The translations under genes and the position numbers were made by a program. A stretch of DNA of 64,000 nt, taken from Lysobacter enzymogenes (lineage in GTDB: Bacteria > Pseudomonadota > Gammaproteobacteria > Xanthomonadales > Xanthomonadaceae). The stretch is from NCBI RefSeq assembly GCF_017355525.1, contig NZ_CP067395.1, forward strand, positions 310,001 through 374,000, written 5' to 3'. The notes under the pieces are model-generated. The model ran no database searches and had not been told where the DNA came from. It saw only the letters and a program-made list of their open reading frames with translations. This document shows, piece by piece, positions 34,005-43,138 of this stretch; the stretch's first letter is position 1; the number at the start of each line of letters is the position of its first letter.

Positions 34005-35171
34005 TCAGTGGGTTGCGGTGGCGGGAACGCGTGAGGACGCATCGGCGGCCGGCACGGTGGCGCGCAGCAGCCAGTCGACCACGGCCTTGAGCGCGGTGTT
34101 GCGGCTGGCGCCGGCTTGACGTTGTTCACGGTAGATCGCCAGTTGCGTATGCGCGCTGGTGCCGCGTTCGGCGATGGTGTCCAGGTGAGCGAGCGCGGCG
34201 GTGCAGTCGAGCGCGGCGGCGTCTTCGGCGACCAGCTCGCGCAGGCGCCGCAGTTGCGCAAGCGCCGGTTCGACCCGGCCCTGGGCGTCGAAGAACTCGG
34301 CCTGCAGGCCCGAGCGCTTGGCCCGCCAGCGGTTCTCGTCGATGAGCCGGCGGGTGCCGGCGTCGCACGGCGGCGCGGGCGCCGGGTGCCGCGCGATATG
34401 CCGCATCAGGCAGCGGAACAGCGCGGCGATGGCGAGGCTGTCGTCGAGGTGGGTGCAGGCGTCGGCGATGCGCAGTTCGACCGTGGGAAAGTTCGGCGAG
34501 GGCCGGATCGCCCACCACAACGAACCGGCATCGCTGATCGCGCCGGCGCGCACCAGCAAGTCGGCGAACGCGTCGTACTCGGCCTGGCCGGCGAAGAAAT
34601 CGGGAATGCCGGTGCGCGGCCATTCGTCGTACATCGCCTGGCGATAACTCATCAGCCCGCTGTTCGAGCGGTCCCAGAACGGCGACGAGGTCGACAGCGC
34701 CAGCAGCAGCGGCAGCCATGGCATCGCCCGGTTCATCGCCTGGACCCGGTCGACGCCGTCGGGCAATTGCACGTGCACGTGCAGGCCGCAGACCTGGCTG
34801 CGGCGGGCGACGATCTGGAAGTCTTCGACCAGCTGCCGGTAGCGCGGCTTGTCGGTCGGGCTCTGCTCGCGCCACTGGCCGAGCGGATGGGTGCCGGCGG
34901 CGAGCAGCGCCAGACCGTGCTCGTGGGCGAGCGCGGACAGCCCGCGGCGCAGTTCGCCGAGCTGGCGCCGGGCCTGGGCGATGTCGCACTGCACCGGCGA
35001 AGCGATTTCGATCTGCGCCTGCAGCAGTTCGCTTTCGATGCTGTCGCCGAGTTCGGCGCGCGCGCGCTTGAGCAGGCGCGTGGGCACCTGGGTCGCGAGC
35101 AGCCGGCTGTGGGGGCGGACGAGGAAGAACTCCTCCTCGATGCCGAAGCTGTAATCGCACTGCGCGCTCAT
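34005..35171 (-). CDS. ybdK: YbdK-type carboxylate-amine (glutamate-cysteine) ligase
   Basis: A 388-residue protein of the GCS2/YbdK family: DYSFGIEEEFFLV, QIEIASPV, VCGLHVHVQLP, ALSTSSPFWDRSNSGLMSYR and FPTVELRIADACTHLDD. These enzymes join glutamate or another acid to an amine with ATP; E. coli YbdK has weak glutamate-cysteine ligase activity. The ATG at 35171 was preferred over an upstream GTG because AGGA precedes it and the fold starts there. It is coupled to the PuuD-like gene, with a 9-base gap. Confidence 0.88.
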   Translation of the reverse strand: MSAQCDYSFGIEEEFFLVRPHSRLLATQVPTRLLKRARAELGDSIESELLQAQIEIASPVQCDIAQARRQLGELRRGLSALAHEHGLALLAAGTHPLGQWREQSPTDKPRYRQLVEDFQIVARRSQVCGLHVHVQLPDGVDRVQAMNRAMPWLPLLLALSTSSPFWDRSNSGLMSYRQAMYDEWPRTGIPDFFAGQAEYDAFADLLVRAGAISDAGSLWWAIRPSPNFPTVELRIADACTHLDDSLAIAALFRCLMRHIARHPAPAPPCDAGTRRLIDENRWRAKRSGLQAEFFDAQGRVEPALAQLRRLRELVAEDAAALDCTAALAHLDTIAERGTSAHTQLAIYREQRQAGASRNTALKAVVDWLLRATVPAADASSRVPATATH

Positions 35172-35307
35172 CGCAGGCGATCCTGGGACTGCGGTCGGGT
35201 CGGTGGCGTCATGCACGCACGGTAGCGGTGCGAACGCTAAAAATCCGTTGAGGCCGCGCGAGCGGTGCGGTGCCCGGCGTGAGCCTGGCGTCAGTCGGAC
35301 GGCTACC

Positions 35308-35461
35308 TGTAGGAACGACGCAAGTCGCGACCGCGACCTCGCAGATACGACGCAAGCGCGGTGTCGCGGTCGCGACTCGCGTCGCTCCTACAGGGGCTGT
35401 CGGCAGTTTGCGGTGCGAATCGGGCCGCTCCCTGTAGGAGCGGCGCAAGCCGCGACCGCGA
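35308..35461. repeat. Cluster of three REP-like family 1 arms
   Basis: Three related 29-base arms: 35308-35336 (TGTAGG, degenerate), 35364-35392 (inverted) and 35433-35461. They lie between the ybdK-like and AraC-GyrI genes. The arms differ at several positions, so this is an older or rearranged cluster. Confidence 0.8.
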
Positions 35462-35503
35462 TGCCGCCGCCGACGACGCAGGCACGGTTGCGTTGCGGGC
35501 GGA

Positions 35504-36367
35504 TTACTTCAACGGCAAACAGATCGCAGTCTGCCATTGTTCCGGCGGCAAGCTGCGGCTGTCGTTGAGATATTCCTCGTACACCGGCGCATCGCCGGCT
35601 TCTTCGCCGCTGGCCGGCAGCCACTGGCAGAACAGCCAGTCGTAGGCGCGCTGCAGTTCGCTGTAGGGGCCGGTGTGCACGACCACGGCGTGGCGGCCGC
35701 CGCCGATCTCGACCCAGCGCATGCCCTCGCCGGGCGCGGTCGCCGCGGGCACCGCCAGGCAGGCGTCCGAGCGCAGTTGTTCGGCCGGGGTGTCGTTGGG
35801 GCTGTCGTAGTAGATGCCGAACGCGCGCGGCGGCTGCGCGCCGAGCAGGCCCAGCGCGCCGGCCCAGCCGTACAGGCGCTCGAACTGGGCGCCGATGCCG
35901 TTGTAGTCGCCGCGGTGCGGCAGGGCCACGGCGCGGTGCGGGGCTAGGGTGGAAATCTGCGCGGTGTACATGAGGCTCTCCAGAGTCGGGTCGAAGTCCG
36001 CACGGCTCAGCGCGGGCGGGGCGGCACGACGCTTGCGGAACGCCGCCGGGGTCTGCTCGTAGGCGGCGCCGAACGCGCGGGTGAACGCGGCGACGCTGGC
36101 GTAACCGGCGCGCTGGGCGATGCGCGCGATGCTGTCGGCGCTGTGCAGCAGTTCGTGCGCGGCGCGGTGCAGGCGCAGGCGGCGCTGGGTGCTGGCGATG
36201 GTCTCTCCCATCAGGCCGCGGTAGACGCGGTGGAAATGGTAGGGCGAGAAATGTCCGGCTTCGGCCAGTTGGGCCAGGGTCAGCGGCTGGTCGAGGCGTT
36301 GCGCCAGGAACGCCACCACCTTCTCGATGCGGGCGCTGTACTGCTCGAAGGTGGTGCTGCGAACCAA
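35504..36367 (-). CDS. AraC-family regulator with GyrI-like ligand domain
   Basis: A 287-residue regulator. The N-terminal AraC domain has VVAFLAQRLDQPLTLAQLAE, FSPYHFHRVYRGLMGE and IARIAQRAGYASVAAFTRAF (two HTH motifs, about residues 10-105). The C-terminal GyrI-like effector-binding domain (about 130-287) includes VALPHRGDYNGIG, VEIGGGRHAVVVHTGPY and EEYLND. This is the Rob/SoxS-like two-domain arrangement; the ligand may be a drug or detergent-like molecule. Translation probably begins at TTG 36367, where GGAG lies 8 bases upstream; the first residues are then MVRSTTFEQ. No ATG lies close in frame. Confidence 0.82.
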   Translation of the reverse strand: MVRSTTFEQYSARIEKVVAFLAQRLDQPLTLAQLAEAGHFSPYHFHRVYRGLMGETIASTQRRLRLHRAAHELLHSADSIARIAQRAGYASVAAFTRAFGAAYEQTPAAFRKRRAAPPALSRADFDPTLESLMYTAQISTLAPHRAVALPHRGDYNGIGAQFERLYGWAGALGLLGAQPPRAFGIYYDSPNDTPAEQLRSDACLAVPAATAPGEGMRWVEIGGGRHAVVVHTGPYSELQRAYDWLFCQWLPASGEEAGDAPVYEEYLNDSRSLPPEQWQTAICLPLK

Positions 36368-36555
36368 GGGCGTGCTCCGTCGTCGTCGTGCCGCGCCAGG
36401 GTGGCAGGGGAGAGTTGATCGAGGTTGCGCAGTTGCGACGGGCGGCAGGATAGCGTTTCGGGGCAGGGGGATGAGCGGACGCGGCGGATCGGGCAATCGC
36501 GGGCGAGGCGACGAAACCGCCATTCCCTGTTCGTTCGTGTCCCGCAAAAGAGAAC

Positions 36556-36581
36556 GCCCCGCGTCGTTGCCGACGCGAGGC
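36556..36581 (-). terminator. Rho-independent terminator after the 36.6-37.4 kb gene
   Basis: An 11-base stem with a 4-base GCAA loop (read on the minus strand), followed by GTTCTCTTTTG. It lies about 20 bases downstream of the stop of the exported protein gene. One T/G pair interrupts an otherwise perfect stem. Confidence 0.75.
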
Positions 36582-36603
36582 GCTTGCGGCGAAGCCGGAC
36601 TTC

Positions 36604-37410
36604 TCAGTCCACGGTCACGGCGGTGAACGGCGTACGACCGGTGACGTTGATCGTCGACGGGGTCGCCGCAGCTTCGACCTGCACGCCGATCAGGCCCAGG
36701 CCGCCGACCGAGACGCTGCCGCCGAGGGTCAGCTGGACCGGCTTGTGGCTGACGCTGACGTTGCGGCTGCCGACGCCGGCGGTGTCGACGCGGTTGAGGG
36801 TCAGCGCGCCGCCGACCGGCACTTCCACCGGAATGCCGAGCACCACCAGGCGGATGCTGCCGCCGACCGGCACCGCGAAGTTCTGCGGCAGCGGGCTGGG
36901 TACGGTGATGACGCTGCCGCCGGCGATGCGCACGTTGGCGACATCGGCGCTGGCCTGGCATTGCAGCACGGTGCTGCCGGTCAGCGAGTCGCACGACAGC
37001 GCGCCGGTGGCGCCTTCCAGGCTGACCAGGTTCTGCACCAGGCTCAGGCCGGCGACGCTGGAGCGGCCGTCGAGCGCGGTCGCGCCGCTGAGGTTGGTGT
37101 AGTCGGCGCGCTGGCGGGCGACGTCGAGCTTGACCACGCTGACCAGGCCGAGCAGGCCGACGTCGAGGCCGAGCGCGCTGTTTTCCTTGCTGCCCGGCGC
37201 GGTGACCTGGGCCTGGCCGGTGCACGGCAGCGGCAGGGTGGTGTTGAGGCCCAGCACGGTGACGGTGACGCCGCCGCTGAGCGCGCAGGCCTTGGCCCCG
37301 GCGGAAACGACTTCCGCGCTTTGCGCGCTGGCGTGGGTGGCGACGAAGGACATGCCCAGGGCGCAGGCGAGGGCGCTCAGACGGACGGAGCGGAGGATGC
37401 GCTGATTCAT
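36604..37410 (-). CDS. Exported beta-rich hypothetical protein
   Basis: A 268-residue secreted protein with a signal peptide (LALACALGM, then THASAQSAEV). The mature protein is Val/Gly/Ser/Thr-rich with repeated short strands (LGLDVGLLGLVSVVKLDVAR, VTVPSPLPQNFAVPVGG), resembling choice-of-anchor-type beta proteins by composition only. Two or three cysteines. No domain is recognised with confidence. The start at 37410 gives the signal peptide; AGGTAA precedes it. Confidence 0.65.
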   Translation of the reverse strand: MNQRILRSVRLSALACALGMSFVATHASAQSAEVVSAGAKACALSGGVTVTVLGLNTTLPLPCTGQAQVTAPGSKENSALGLDVGLLGLVSVVKLDVARQRADYTNLSGATALDGRSSVAGLSLVQNLVSLEGATGALSCDSLTGSTVLQCQASADVANVRIAGGSVITVPSPLPQNFAVPVGGSIRLVVLGIPVEVPVGGALTLNRVDTAGVGSRNVSVSHKPVQLTLGGSVSVGGLGLIGVQVEAAATPSTINVTGRTPFTAVTVD

Positions 37411-38246
37411 GATGTTTACCTGCTCGGTGGAGTTGATGGAGTGCGATGTCGCGATACGGCCGCGCACGCGCCGCCGTCGACGCATGCGCGCCGCGGTTGG
37501 CGATGGACGAGGCCGCCGGGTGACTCCCCTGGACGCGGCGCAGCCGTGGCTTCGCCGCAATTGCTGCATGGCGCGGATCCGGCGCGGGCCGGGCCTGGCG
37601 CAATCGAACAACGGCCCGCGCGGGGGCCGGGGTGGAAGGGCGCATCCGATGCGTCGCGGCGCCGCGCCGGGGAGTGGCGGCGCCGCTCGGTTGGAGCGCG
37701 CACAGAGTAGAAAAGCGGGTGCCGGCGAAACTTTGATGTTTCGCGCATTAGCCGATGGGCTTAGTTCCGCTTTGCCGATTTGCGATGAGCTAATCGCTGC
37801 GTGTGTGCGCGATGAGTGCTTGTTAGTTTCGCTGCGCTTGCAATTCGGGGCGGAAACGTCGTGAGGCTGTGCGCGTGGTCGGTGCGCATGCGTGACGTGC
37901 GGCGGGGCGGTTCATGCTCGTGCGGGTTGGGCGCGTGCGGGTTTTTCTGCGTTTGGCATCGGGCTTTCGTATTCGTGCAGTACTTGCGCGTATGCGCTGC
38001 GGGTCGTTCATCGCGGCATGAGCGAAGGTGAGCTTCGAAGCGTGCGCGGTGTGCGCCGTCGTTTCGGTGGACGCTGGAGTTTGCGCGGCTTTGCGGTTGC
38101 TTCTGCTGTTGTCTTCACCCGTAGCCAACACGCTTGGGCGACATTCGTCGCAGGTGCGTTGGCGCGGTCGCGGCTCGCGCCGCTCCTACAGGGGGCGTTC
38201 CGCGGTAGGTTTCGGCTTTGTCCGTTGCGTGCGCTCTACAAACGCC
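37411..38246. other. Long intergenic region with no recognised gene
   Basis: About 835 bases. The segment 37700-37870 and parts of 37900-38130 are AT-richer than the flanks and have no codon-like composition. One single arm of the REP-like family 1 lies at 38161-38189. I see no RNA gene or remnant of a gene. Confidence 0.45.
38161..38189. repeat. Solo REP-like family 1 arm
   Basis: A single arm ending GCCGCTCCTACA, without an inverted partner within 100 bases. This distinguishes it from the paired copies elsewhere. Confidence 0.75.
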
Positions 38247-39329
38247 TCACGCCGCCACCCGCTCGCGCTCGAACCCGGCGCGCTCGTCCTCGCTCAACGC
38301 CGGCGTCAGCGCACGCCCCTGCACAGCCGAGGCCGCCGCCGCTTCCAGCACCGCCATCAACGCCACCGCCTGCACCGGCGTGACCGGATTGGCGCCGCGT
38401 CCGGCCACGGCGTCGCGCACTTGCGCGTAATAACGGCGCTGATCGCCCGCCGGCGTCGGCCAACGCTCGTTGCGCTCGGCGCCGAACCATTGCAGCTCGT
38501 CGGGATCTTCGCCCCAACCCGGCGCGCCCGGCGTCAAACCCGCGAGCAACTGCGCCTCCTGCCGGTCCGCCTGCGCCTTGACCAGACTGCCGGCGCTGCC
38601 GTGGACCAGGAACCGCGGACTGCCGCCGGCGGCGAGCATGCCGGCGTGCAGGATCGCGCGCCGGCGCGGGTACTCCAGCACCACGTGCGCCCAGTCGGCG
38701 ACCACCGCGCCTTCGCGTTGGGTCGCCAGGCTCGCGAATACGCGCTCGGGCAGGCCGAACAACTGCAGCGCCTGATCGGCCAGATGCGGGCCCAGGTCCC
38801 ACCACACGCCGGTGCCGGGCCCGGCCTGCTCGCGCCAGCGCTCGCGCACCTGCGGGCGGAAGCGGTCGATATGCGATTCGAAATGCGCGACCTCGCCGAG
38901 CCGGCCCGATTCGATCGCCTGCCTGACCCCGAGGTAGTCGCTGTCCCAGCGCCGGTTCTGGAACACCGACAGCACGCGGCCGTGGCGCTGCGCCAGCGCG
39001 GCCAGTTCGCGCGCTTCGGCCAGGTCCAGGGTGAAGGGCTTGTCGACCACCACATGCTTGCCGGCCGCCAGCGCGGCGCGCGCGAGCGGGGCGTGGCTGT
39101 GGTTCGGCGTGGCGATCACGACCAGATCGGCGCGCGCGTCGGTGGCGGCCTGCAGCGGGTCGGCGACGACCGCGGCGCGCGGGAAATCCACGGCGACCTT
39201 GGCCGCATCGCTGGAGCCGATCAGGTTCAGCGCCAAGCCGGGGGTCGCTGCGATCAGCGGCGCGTGGAAGGTCTTGCCGGCGAAGCCGTAGCCGATCAGG
39301 GCGACGCGGAGAGGGGCGGTTTCGCTCAT
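38247..39329 (-). CDS. Gfo/Idh/MocA-family oxidoreductase
   Basis: A 360-residue dehydrogenase. The Rossmann motif RVALIGYGFAGKTFHAPLI is at the N-terminus, then VVIATPNHSHAPLARAALAAG, GKHVVVDKPFTLDL with the conserved catalytic Lys (EKP/DKP motif) and the C-terminal domain (GTGVWWDLGPHLADQALQLF with the conserved Asp/His). It is similar in layout to E. coli YdgJ. It oxidises a sugar or polyol with NAD(P); the substrate is unknown. The ATG at 39329 begins exactly before the Rossmann strand; the longer frame is noncoding. It is divergent from the MHS transporter. Confidence 0.85.
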   Translation of the reverse strand: MSETAPLRVALIGYGFAGKTFHAPLIAATPGLALNLIGSSDAAKVAVDFPRAAVVADPLQAATDARADLVVIATPNHSHAPLARAALAAGKHVVVDKPFTLDLAEARELAALAQRHGRVLSVFQNRRWDSDYLGVRQAIESGRLGEVAHFESHIDRFRPQVRERWREQAGPGTGVWWDLGPHLADQALQLFGLPERVFASLATQREGAVVADWAHVVLEYPRRRAILHAGMLAAGGSPRFLVHGSAGSLVKAQADRQEAQLLAGLTPGAPGWGEDPDELQWFGAERNERWPTPAGDQRRYYAQVRDAVAGRGANPVTPVQAVALMAVLEAAAASAVQGRALTPALSEDERAGFERERVAA

Positions 39330-39513
39330 GGGCGCGCGAGGGTGCGAACGGGGGGAGCGACCACCTTGCCGGATCGCGCCGCGCGCGGCCAGCGACGGCG
39401 GCGCGGTTTGCGCAAGCGGGTTGCCGGAAGCGTGAAGGCCGCGCCGCCGCGGACCTTTGCCCAACCGCCCCGGGATCGGGTATCTATGCACCACCTCCCC
39501 CCAAAACTCGGAC

Positions 39514-40800
39514 ATGCCGATGAGCGCAGCCGCCCAGGCCCCGGCCAATTCGCCCTCGCGGGTCCTGTTCGCGAGCCTGATCGGCACCACCATCGAGTTC
39601 TTCGACTTCTACATCTACGCCACCGCCGCGGTGCTGGTGTTCCCCAAGCTGTTCTTCCCCTCGGCCGATCCCAACACCGCCACCTTGCAGTCGCTGGCGG
39701 CGTTCGCGCTGGCGTTCTTCGCCCGCCCGATCGGCGCGGCGGTGTTCGGCCACTTCGGCGACCGCATCGGGCGCAAGGCCACGCTGGTCGCGGCGCTGCT
39801 GACGATGGGCCTGTCGACGGTGACCATCGGCCTGCTGCCGACCTACGCCAGCATCGGCATCGCCGCGCCGATCGCGCTGGCGCTGTGCCGCTTCGGCCAG
39901 GGCCTGGGCCTGGGCGGCGAATGGGGCGGGGCGGTGCTGCTGGCGACCGAGAACGCGCCGCCCGGCAAGCGCGCGTGGTACGGCATGTTCCCGCAACTCG
40001 GCGCGCCGATCGGCTTCTTCCTGTCGACCGGCATCTTCCTGGTGCTGACCGACCTGATGGGCGACGACGCGTTCTTCGCCTGGGGCTGGCGCATCCCGTT
40101 CCTGGCCAGCGCGGCGCTGGTGTTCGTCGGCCTGTGGGTGCGGCTGCGGATCAGCGAAACGCCGGCGTTCCGCAAGGCGATGGATCACCACGAGCGGGTC
40201 AAGGTGCCGATGCTGGGTGTGCTGCTGAAGCATCCCGGCGCGTTGATCGCCGGCACCTTCGCCGCGCTGGCGACGTTCGTGCTGTTCTATCTGATGACGG
40301 TGTTCGCGCTGAGCTGGGGCACCGCGCACCTGGGCTACACCCGCCACCAGTTCCTGCTGCTGCAGCTGGGCAGCGTGCTGTGCTTCGCCGCGACCATTCC
40401 GCTGTCGGCGATCTTCGCCGACCGCAAGGGGCGGCGCCTGGCGATGATCGTCTCGACCCTGGCGGTGATGCTGTTCGGGGTGCTGTTCGAGCAGTTGTTC
40501 GTCGCCGGCAGCCCGTGGGGCGTGTTCGCGTTCCTGAGCCTGGGGCTCGGGGTGATGGGTCTGACCTACGGGCCGTTGGGCACGATCCTGTCGGAGATGT
40601 TCCCGACCGCGGTGCGCTACACCGGCGCCTCGCTGGCGTTCAATTTCGCCGGCATCCTCGGTGCCTCGCTGGCGCCGTCGATCGCGACCTTCCTGGCGCA
40701 GAGTTACGGGCTGGCCTATGTGGGTTACTACCTCGCCGCGGCCGGGGCGCTGACGCTGATCGCGTTGTTGATGGTGCGCGAGGACGAACGCCACGAGTGA
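39514..40800 (+). CDS. MHS-family (MFS) metabolite:H+ symporter
   Basis: A 428-residue protein with about 12 membrane segments. Signatures: FASLIGTTIEFFDFYIYATA at TM1, HFGDRIGRKATL in loop 2-3, LCRFGQGLGLGGEWGGAVLL and MFPQLGAPIGFFLSTG. These are the metabolite:proton symporter hallmarks (relatives move citrate, alpha-ketoglutarate, proline/betaine, shikimate). Substrate unknown. Two ATGs (39514, 39520) are close; there is no good ribosome site before either. It is divergent from the dehydrogenase, with which it may share a substrate. Confidence 0.88.
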   Translation: MPMSAAAQAPANSPSRVLFASLIGTTIEFFDFYIYATAAVLVFPKLFFPSADPNTATLQSLAAFALAFFARPIGAAVFGHFGDRIGRKATLVAALLTMGLSTVTIGLLPTYASIGIAAPIALALCRFGQGLGLGGEWGGAVLLATENAPPGKRAWYGMFPQLGAPIGFFLSTGIFLVLTDLMGDDAFFAWGWRIPFLASAALVFVGLWVRLRISETPAFRKAMDHHERVKVPMLGVLLKHPGALIAGTFAALATFVLFYLMTVFALSWGTAHLGYTRHQFLLLQLGSVLCFAATIPLSAIFADRKGRRLAMIVSTLAVMLFGVLFEQLFVAGSPWGVFAFLSLGLGVMGLTYGPLGTILSEMFPTAVRYTGASLAFNFAGILGASLAPSIATFLAQSYGLAYVGYYLAAAGALTLIALLMVREDERHE

Positions 40801-40812
40801 GCGGGGCTTTCC

Positions 40813-40909
40813 TGTAGGAGCGGCGCGAGCCGCGACTGCGACAACGCAACTACGCCGTAACTTTCATCGTGATTGCGTTGTCGCGGTCGCGGCTCGCGCC
40901 GCTCCTACA
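40813..40909. repeat. Long-arm REP-like pair, family 1
   Basis: Inverted arms of 37 bases (40813-40849 and 40873-40909) with one mismatch and a 23-base spacer, between convergent genes. The right arm overlaps the 3' end of the YgjP-like gene and supplies its TAG stop codon. Confidence 0.9.
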
Positions 40910-41408
40910 GAGGCTTCGCGGTTTCCTGCGCGGTCAGATACAGCCGCAGATCGAATTCGAGCTGGTGGTAGTCCGGGCTCATGTGCGCGCACAGCTGGTA
41001 GAAACCCTTGTCGTGGTCGCGATGCTTGAGGTGGGCCAGCTCGTGCACCGCGATCATTTCCAGGAACGGCGCCGGCGCGTCGCGGAACAGCGTGGCGATG
41101 CGGATCTCGCGCGCGGCCTTGAGCCGGCCGCCGTGCACGCGCGAGATCGCGGTGTGGGTGCCCAGGGCCTGGCTCACCACGTGCAGCTTGTTGTCGTAGA
41201 CGACTTTGTTGAGCGGCTCGGCCTTGCGCATGTAGCGGTCCTTGATCGCCACCACGTATTCGAACAGGGCCTTGTCGTCGCGCACGCTGTGGCCGCCGTG
41301 GTCGTAGCGCTTGCGCAGGACCTCGCCGAGCTTGCCGGCGTCGATCAGCGCCTGCACTTGGGTCAGGACGTGCGGCGGGTAACCGCGCAGGTAGCGGAGC
41401 GGATCCAT
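40905..41408 (-). CDS. YgjP-like zinc metallopeptidase
   Basis: A 167-residue protein with the M48/YgjP-type motif VHELAHLKHRDHDKGFY: His122, Glu123, His126 and probably His132. The N-terminal region is helical. YgjP-like proteins are small predicted zinc peptidases of unclear function. The stop codon falls inside a REP-like repeat. The start at 41408 (MDPLRYLRG) was taken as it begins a compact N-terminus; an ATG at 41426 is equally possible, as neither has a clear ribosome site. Confidence 0.8.
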   Translation of the reverse strand: MDPLRYLRGYPPHVLTQVQALIDAGKLGEVLRKRYDHGGHSVRDDKALFEYVVAIKDRYMRKAEPLNKVVYDNKLHVVSQALGTHTAISRVHGGRLKAAREIRIATLFRDAPAPFLEMIAVHELAHLKHRDHDKGFYQLCAHMSPDYHQLEFDLRLYLTAQETAKPL

Positions 41409-41470
41409 GCGCGCACGATACGGCATGGCGCGCGCGGGGGCGAGGCGGAGTTTCGTCGTGGGTGGTTCGG

Positions 41471-41535
41471 CGCGGTCGCGGCTCGCGCCGCTCCTACATG
41501 GGCTTCCTGTAGGAGCGGCGCGAGCCGCGACCGCG
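41471..41535. repeat. REP-like GTAG palindrome, family 1
   Basis: Perfect 28-base inverted arms with a 9-base spacer (TGGGCTTCC), between the YgjP-like and PLD-family genes on the same strand. Confidence 0.9.
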
Positions 41536-41568
41536 AAGCTTCCGTTCGCGCCGCAACGATCCGAACCG

Positions 41569-43059
41569 TCAGAAACTCGACAGCCCGGACGCTTCGGCGA
41601 TGCGGTACCAGACCTTGCGCAGCGCCGAATCGTCGGCGTATCTAGCGTAATCGGCGCTTATCGTGCGCCCGCCCGCATTGCTCCAGCTCTGCTCGAAATA
41701 CGCCCGCGCCTGCTGCGCCACCGGCGCGTCGTCGAGCGCGACCACGCGCGCGCTCGATTCCAGGTTGTAGTCGTCGAGGTTGCGCCGGGTGTAGTTGGCC
41801 GAGCCGGCGATCAGCTCGATCTTGCCGTCGCTGCCCGTGCGCAGCAGCAGCTTGGCGTGGCATTGCTCGCCGTGGGTGTCGCACCAGCGCAGCGGCACGC
41901 CGGCGGCGACCAGCTCGGCGGCGACCTGGCGGTTCGGCACGCCGTTCTTCTTGCGCCCGAACGCGTCCTCGTTCGGGTCCAGCAGCACGCGCACGCCGAC
42001 CCCGCGCTTGTGCGCGGCCGCGACCGCGTCGACCAGGCGCCGGTGCGAGAAGTAGAACACCGCGATGTCGAGGCGATCGCCGCCGCGGGCGCCGTCGACT
42101 GCGGCGAGCAGGGCGTCGCGGATCCTGGCTTCGGTCAGCACCTGCACGCGCGGCGCGCTGGTGGTGTCGACGATGCTCTCGCGCGGAACCGTCGTCGGCA
42201 GCGCGCGCGGCCAGGCCGCGCCGGAGAACGCCGCGACCGCGCGCTCGCTGGCCAGCAGATCGAGCGCAGCGGCGCCGCTGAAGCGCACGGCGACGTTGCC
42301 GTGCAGGCTGCTGGCGTCGTGCGGGTTGGCCGAGGCGACCAGCGCGGTCCAGTCCTCGCCCTGGTCGACGACCAGGGTCTTGCGGTGGTTCGCGTTGAGA
42401 TTCAGCAGCGCCAGCCAGCTGCGCAGCCCGACCTGGCCCGGGCCGAGCGGATTCGGCAGCCAGCCGCCGTCGCTGTCGTTGCCGGCCCAGCGGCAGCACA
42501 GCTGCCACAGGCCCGACCACGCCGGGTTCGGCGTGCGCAGGCGGGCGAGGTCGGTGATCACGACCTCGATGCCGGCCGCGCGCAATTGCTCCAGATGCGG
42601 CGAAGCGCGGCCGCCGTAGACGGTGTTGATCGGGTCGGTGATGAGCACCACGGTCAACGCCGGCCGCGCGCGCTTGCGCGCGATCAGCGCGTCGGTGAGT
42701 TCCTGGCTGAGCTTGCGGTAACGCGTTTCGCCGGGCTGTTCGCTGCCGAAATCGTTGAACAGGAACTGGTCGGCGACGATGGCGCGGTCGGCCTGGCCGA
42801 TCAGGCGCAGGGTTTCGTCGAACACGTGCTGGTCGCTGTGGCGCGCGCCCTGCGGGTCGGTCCAGGTGATGTCGGTCAGCAGGGCGACGTCGCGCGCGCT
42901 GCGCAGCGGGCCGGCGAGGCTGGTGCCGGCGGGCAGCGGTTTGTAGACGTGGTAGACGGCGCTGGCGATCCAGGCCAGCAGGATCAGCGCGAGGATGCGG
43001 CGCAGCCGGCGCGGGCGGCGGGGCGGGGTGTCGGGGGCGGTATCGGAGGCGGTGGGCAT
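41569..43059 (-). CDS. Membrane-anchored phospholipase D-family protein
   Basis: A 496-residue protein with one N-terminal membrane segment (ILALILLAWIASAVYHVYK, about residues 22-40). Two PLD half-sites follow: NANHRKTLVVDQGEDW with HRK spacing (HxK) around residue 243, and CHAKLLLRTGSDGKIELIAG plus SANYTRRNLDDYNLESS in the C-terminal half. Two HKD-like motifs are needed for phosphodiester cleavage or transfer; the relatives include cardiolipin synthases and nucleases. The protein is probably a periplasm-facing enzyme. Substrate unknown. Confidence 0.83.
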   Translation of the reverse strand: MPTASDTAPDTPPRRPRRLRRILALILLAWIASAVYHVYKPLPAGTSLAGPLRSARDVALLTDITWTDPQGARHSDQHVFDETLRLIGQADRAIVADQFLFNDFGSEQPGETRYRKLSQELTDALIARKRARPALTVVLITDPINTVYGGRASPHLEQLRAAGIEVVITDLARLRTPNPAWSGLWQLCCRWAGNDSDGGWLPNPLGPGQVGLRSWLALLNLNANHRKTLVVDQGEDWTALVASANPHDASSLHGNVAVRFSGAAALDLLASERAVAAFSGAAWPRALPTTVPRESIVDTTSAPRVQVLTEARIRDALLAAVDGARGGDRLDIAVFYFSHRRLVDAVAAAHKRGVGVRVLLDPNEDAFGRKKNGVPNRQVAAELVAAGVPLRWCDTHGEQCHAKLLLRTGSDGKIELIAGSANYTRRNLDDYNLESSARVVALDDAPVAQQARAYFEQSWSNAGGRTISADYARYADDSALRKVWYRIAEASGLSSF

Positions 43060-43138
43060 CGGTGTTGCGGTCTAGACGGTGAGTCATGGTGGGAAGGTGG
43101 GGCGGGTTACGCAACCACGGCGGTTTGCCCGGTGTGGC

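Noticed and set aside
35308..35461. CRISPR-like array, because three similar 29-base units occur at intervals
   Set aside because: Units alternate orientation, differ in sequence, spacers are unequal, and the same arms occur as REP-like pairs elsewhere.
37411..38246. Several open frames in a long gap
   Set aside because: Arg/Cys/Ser-rich content, no signal or motif, no codon bias like neighbours; treated as noncoding.
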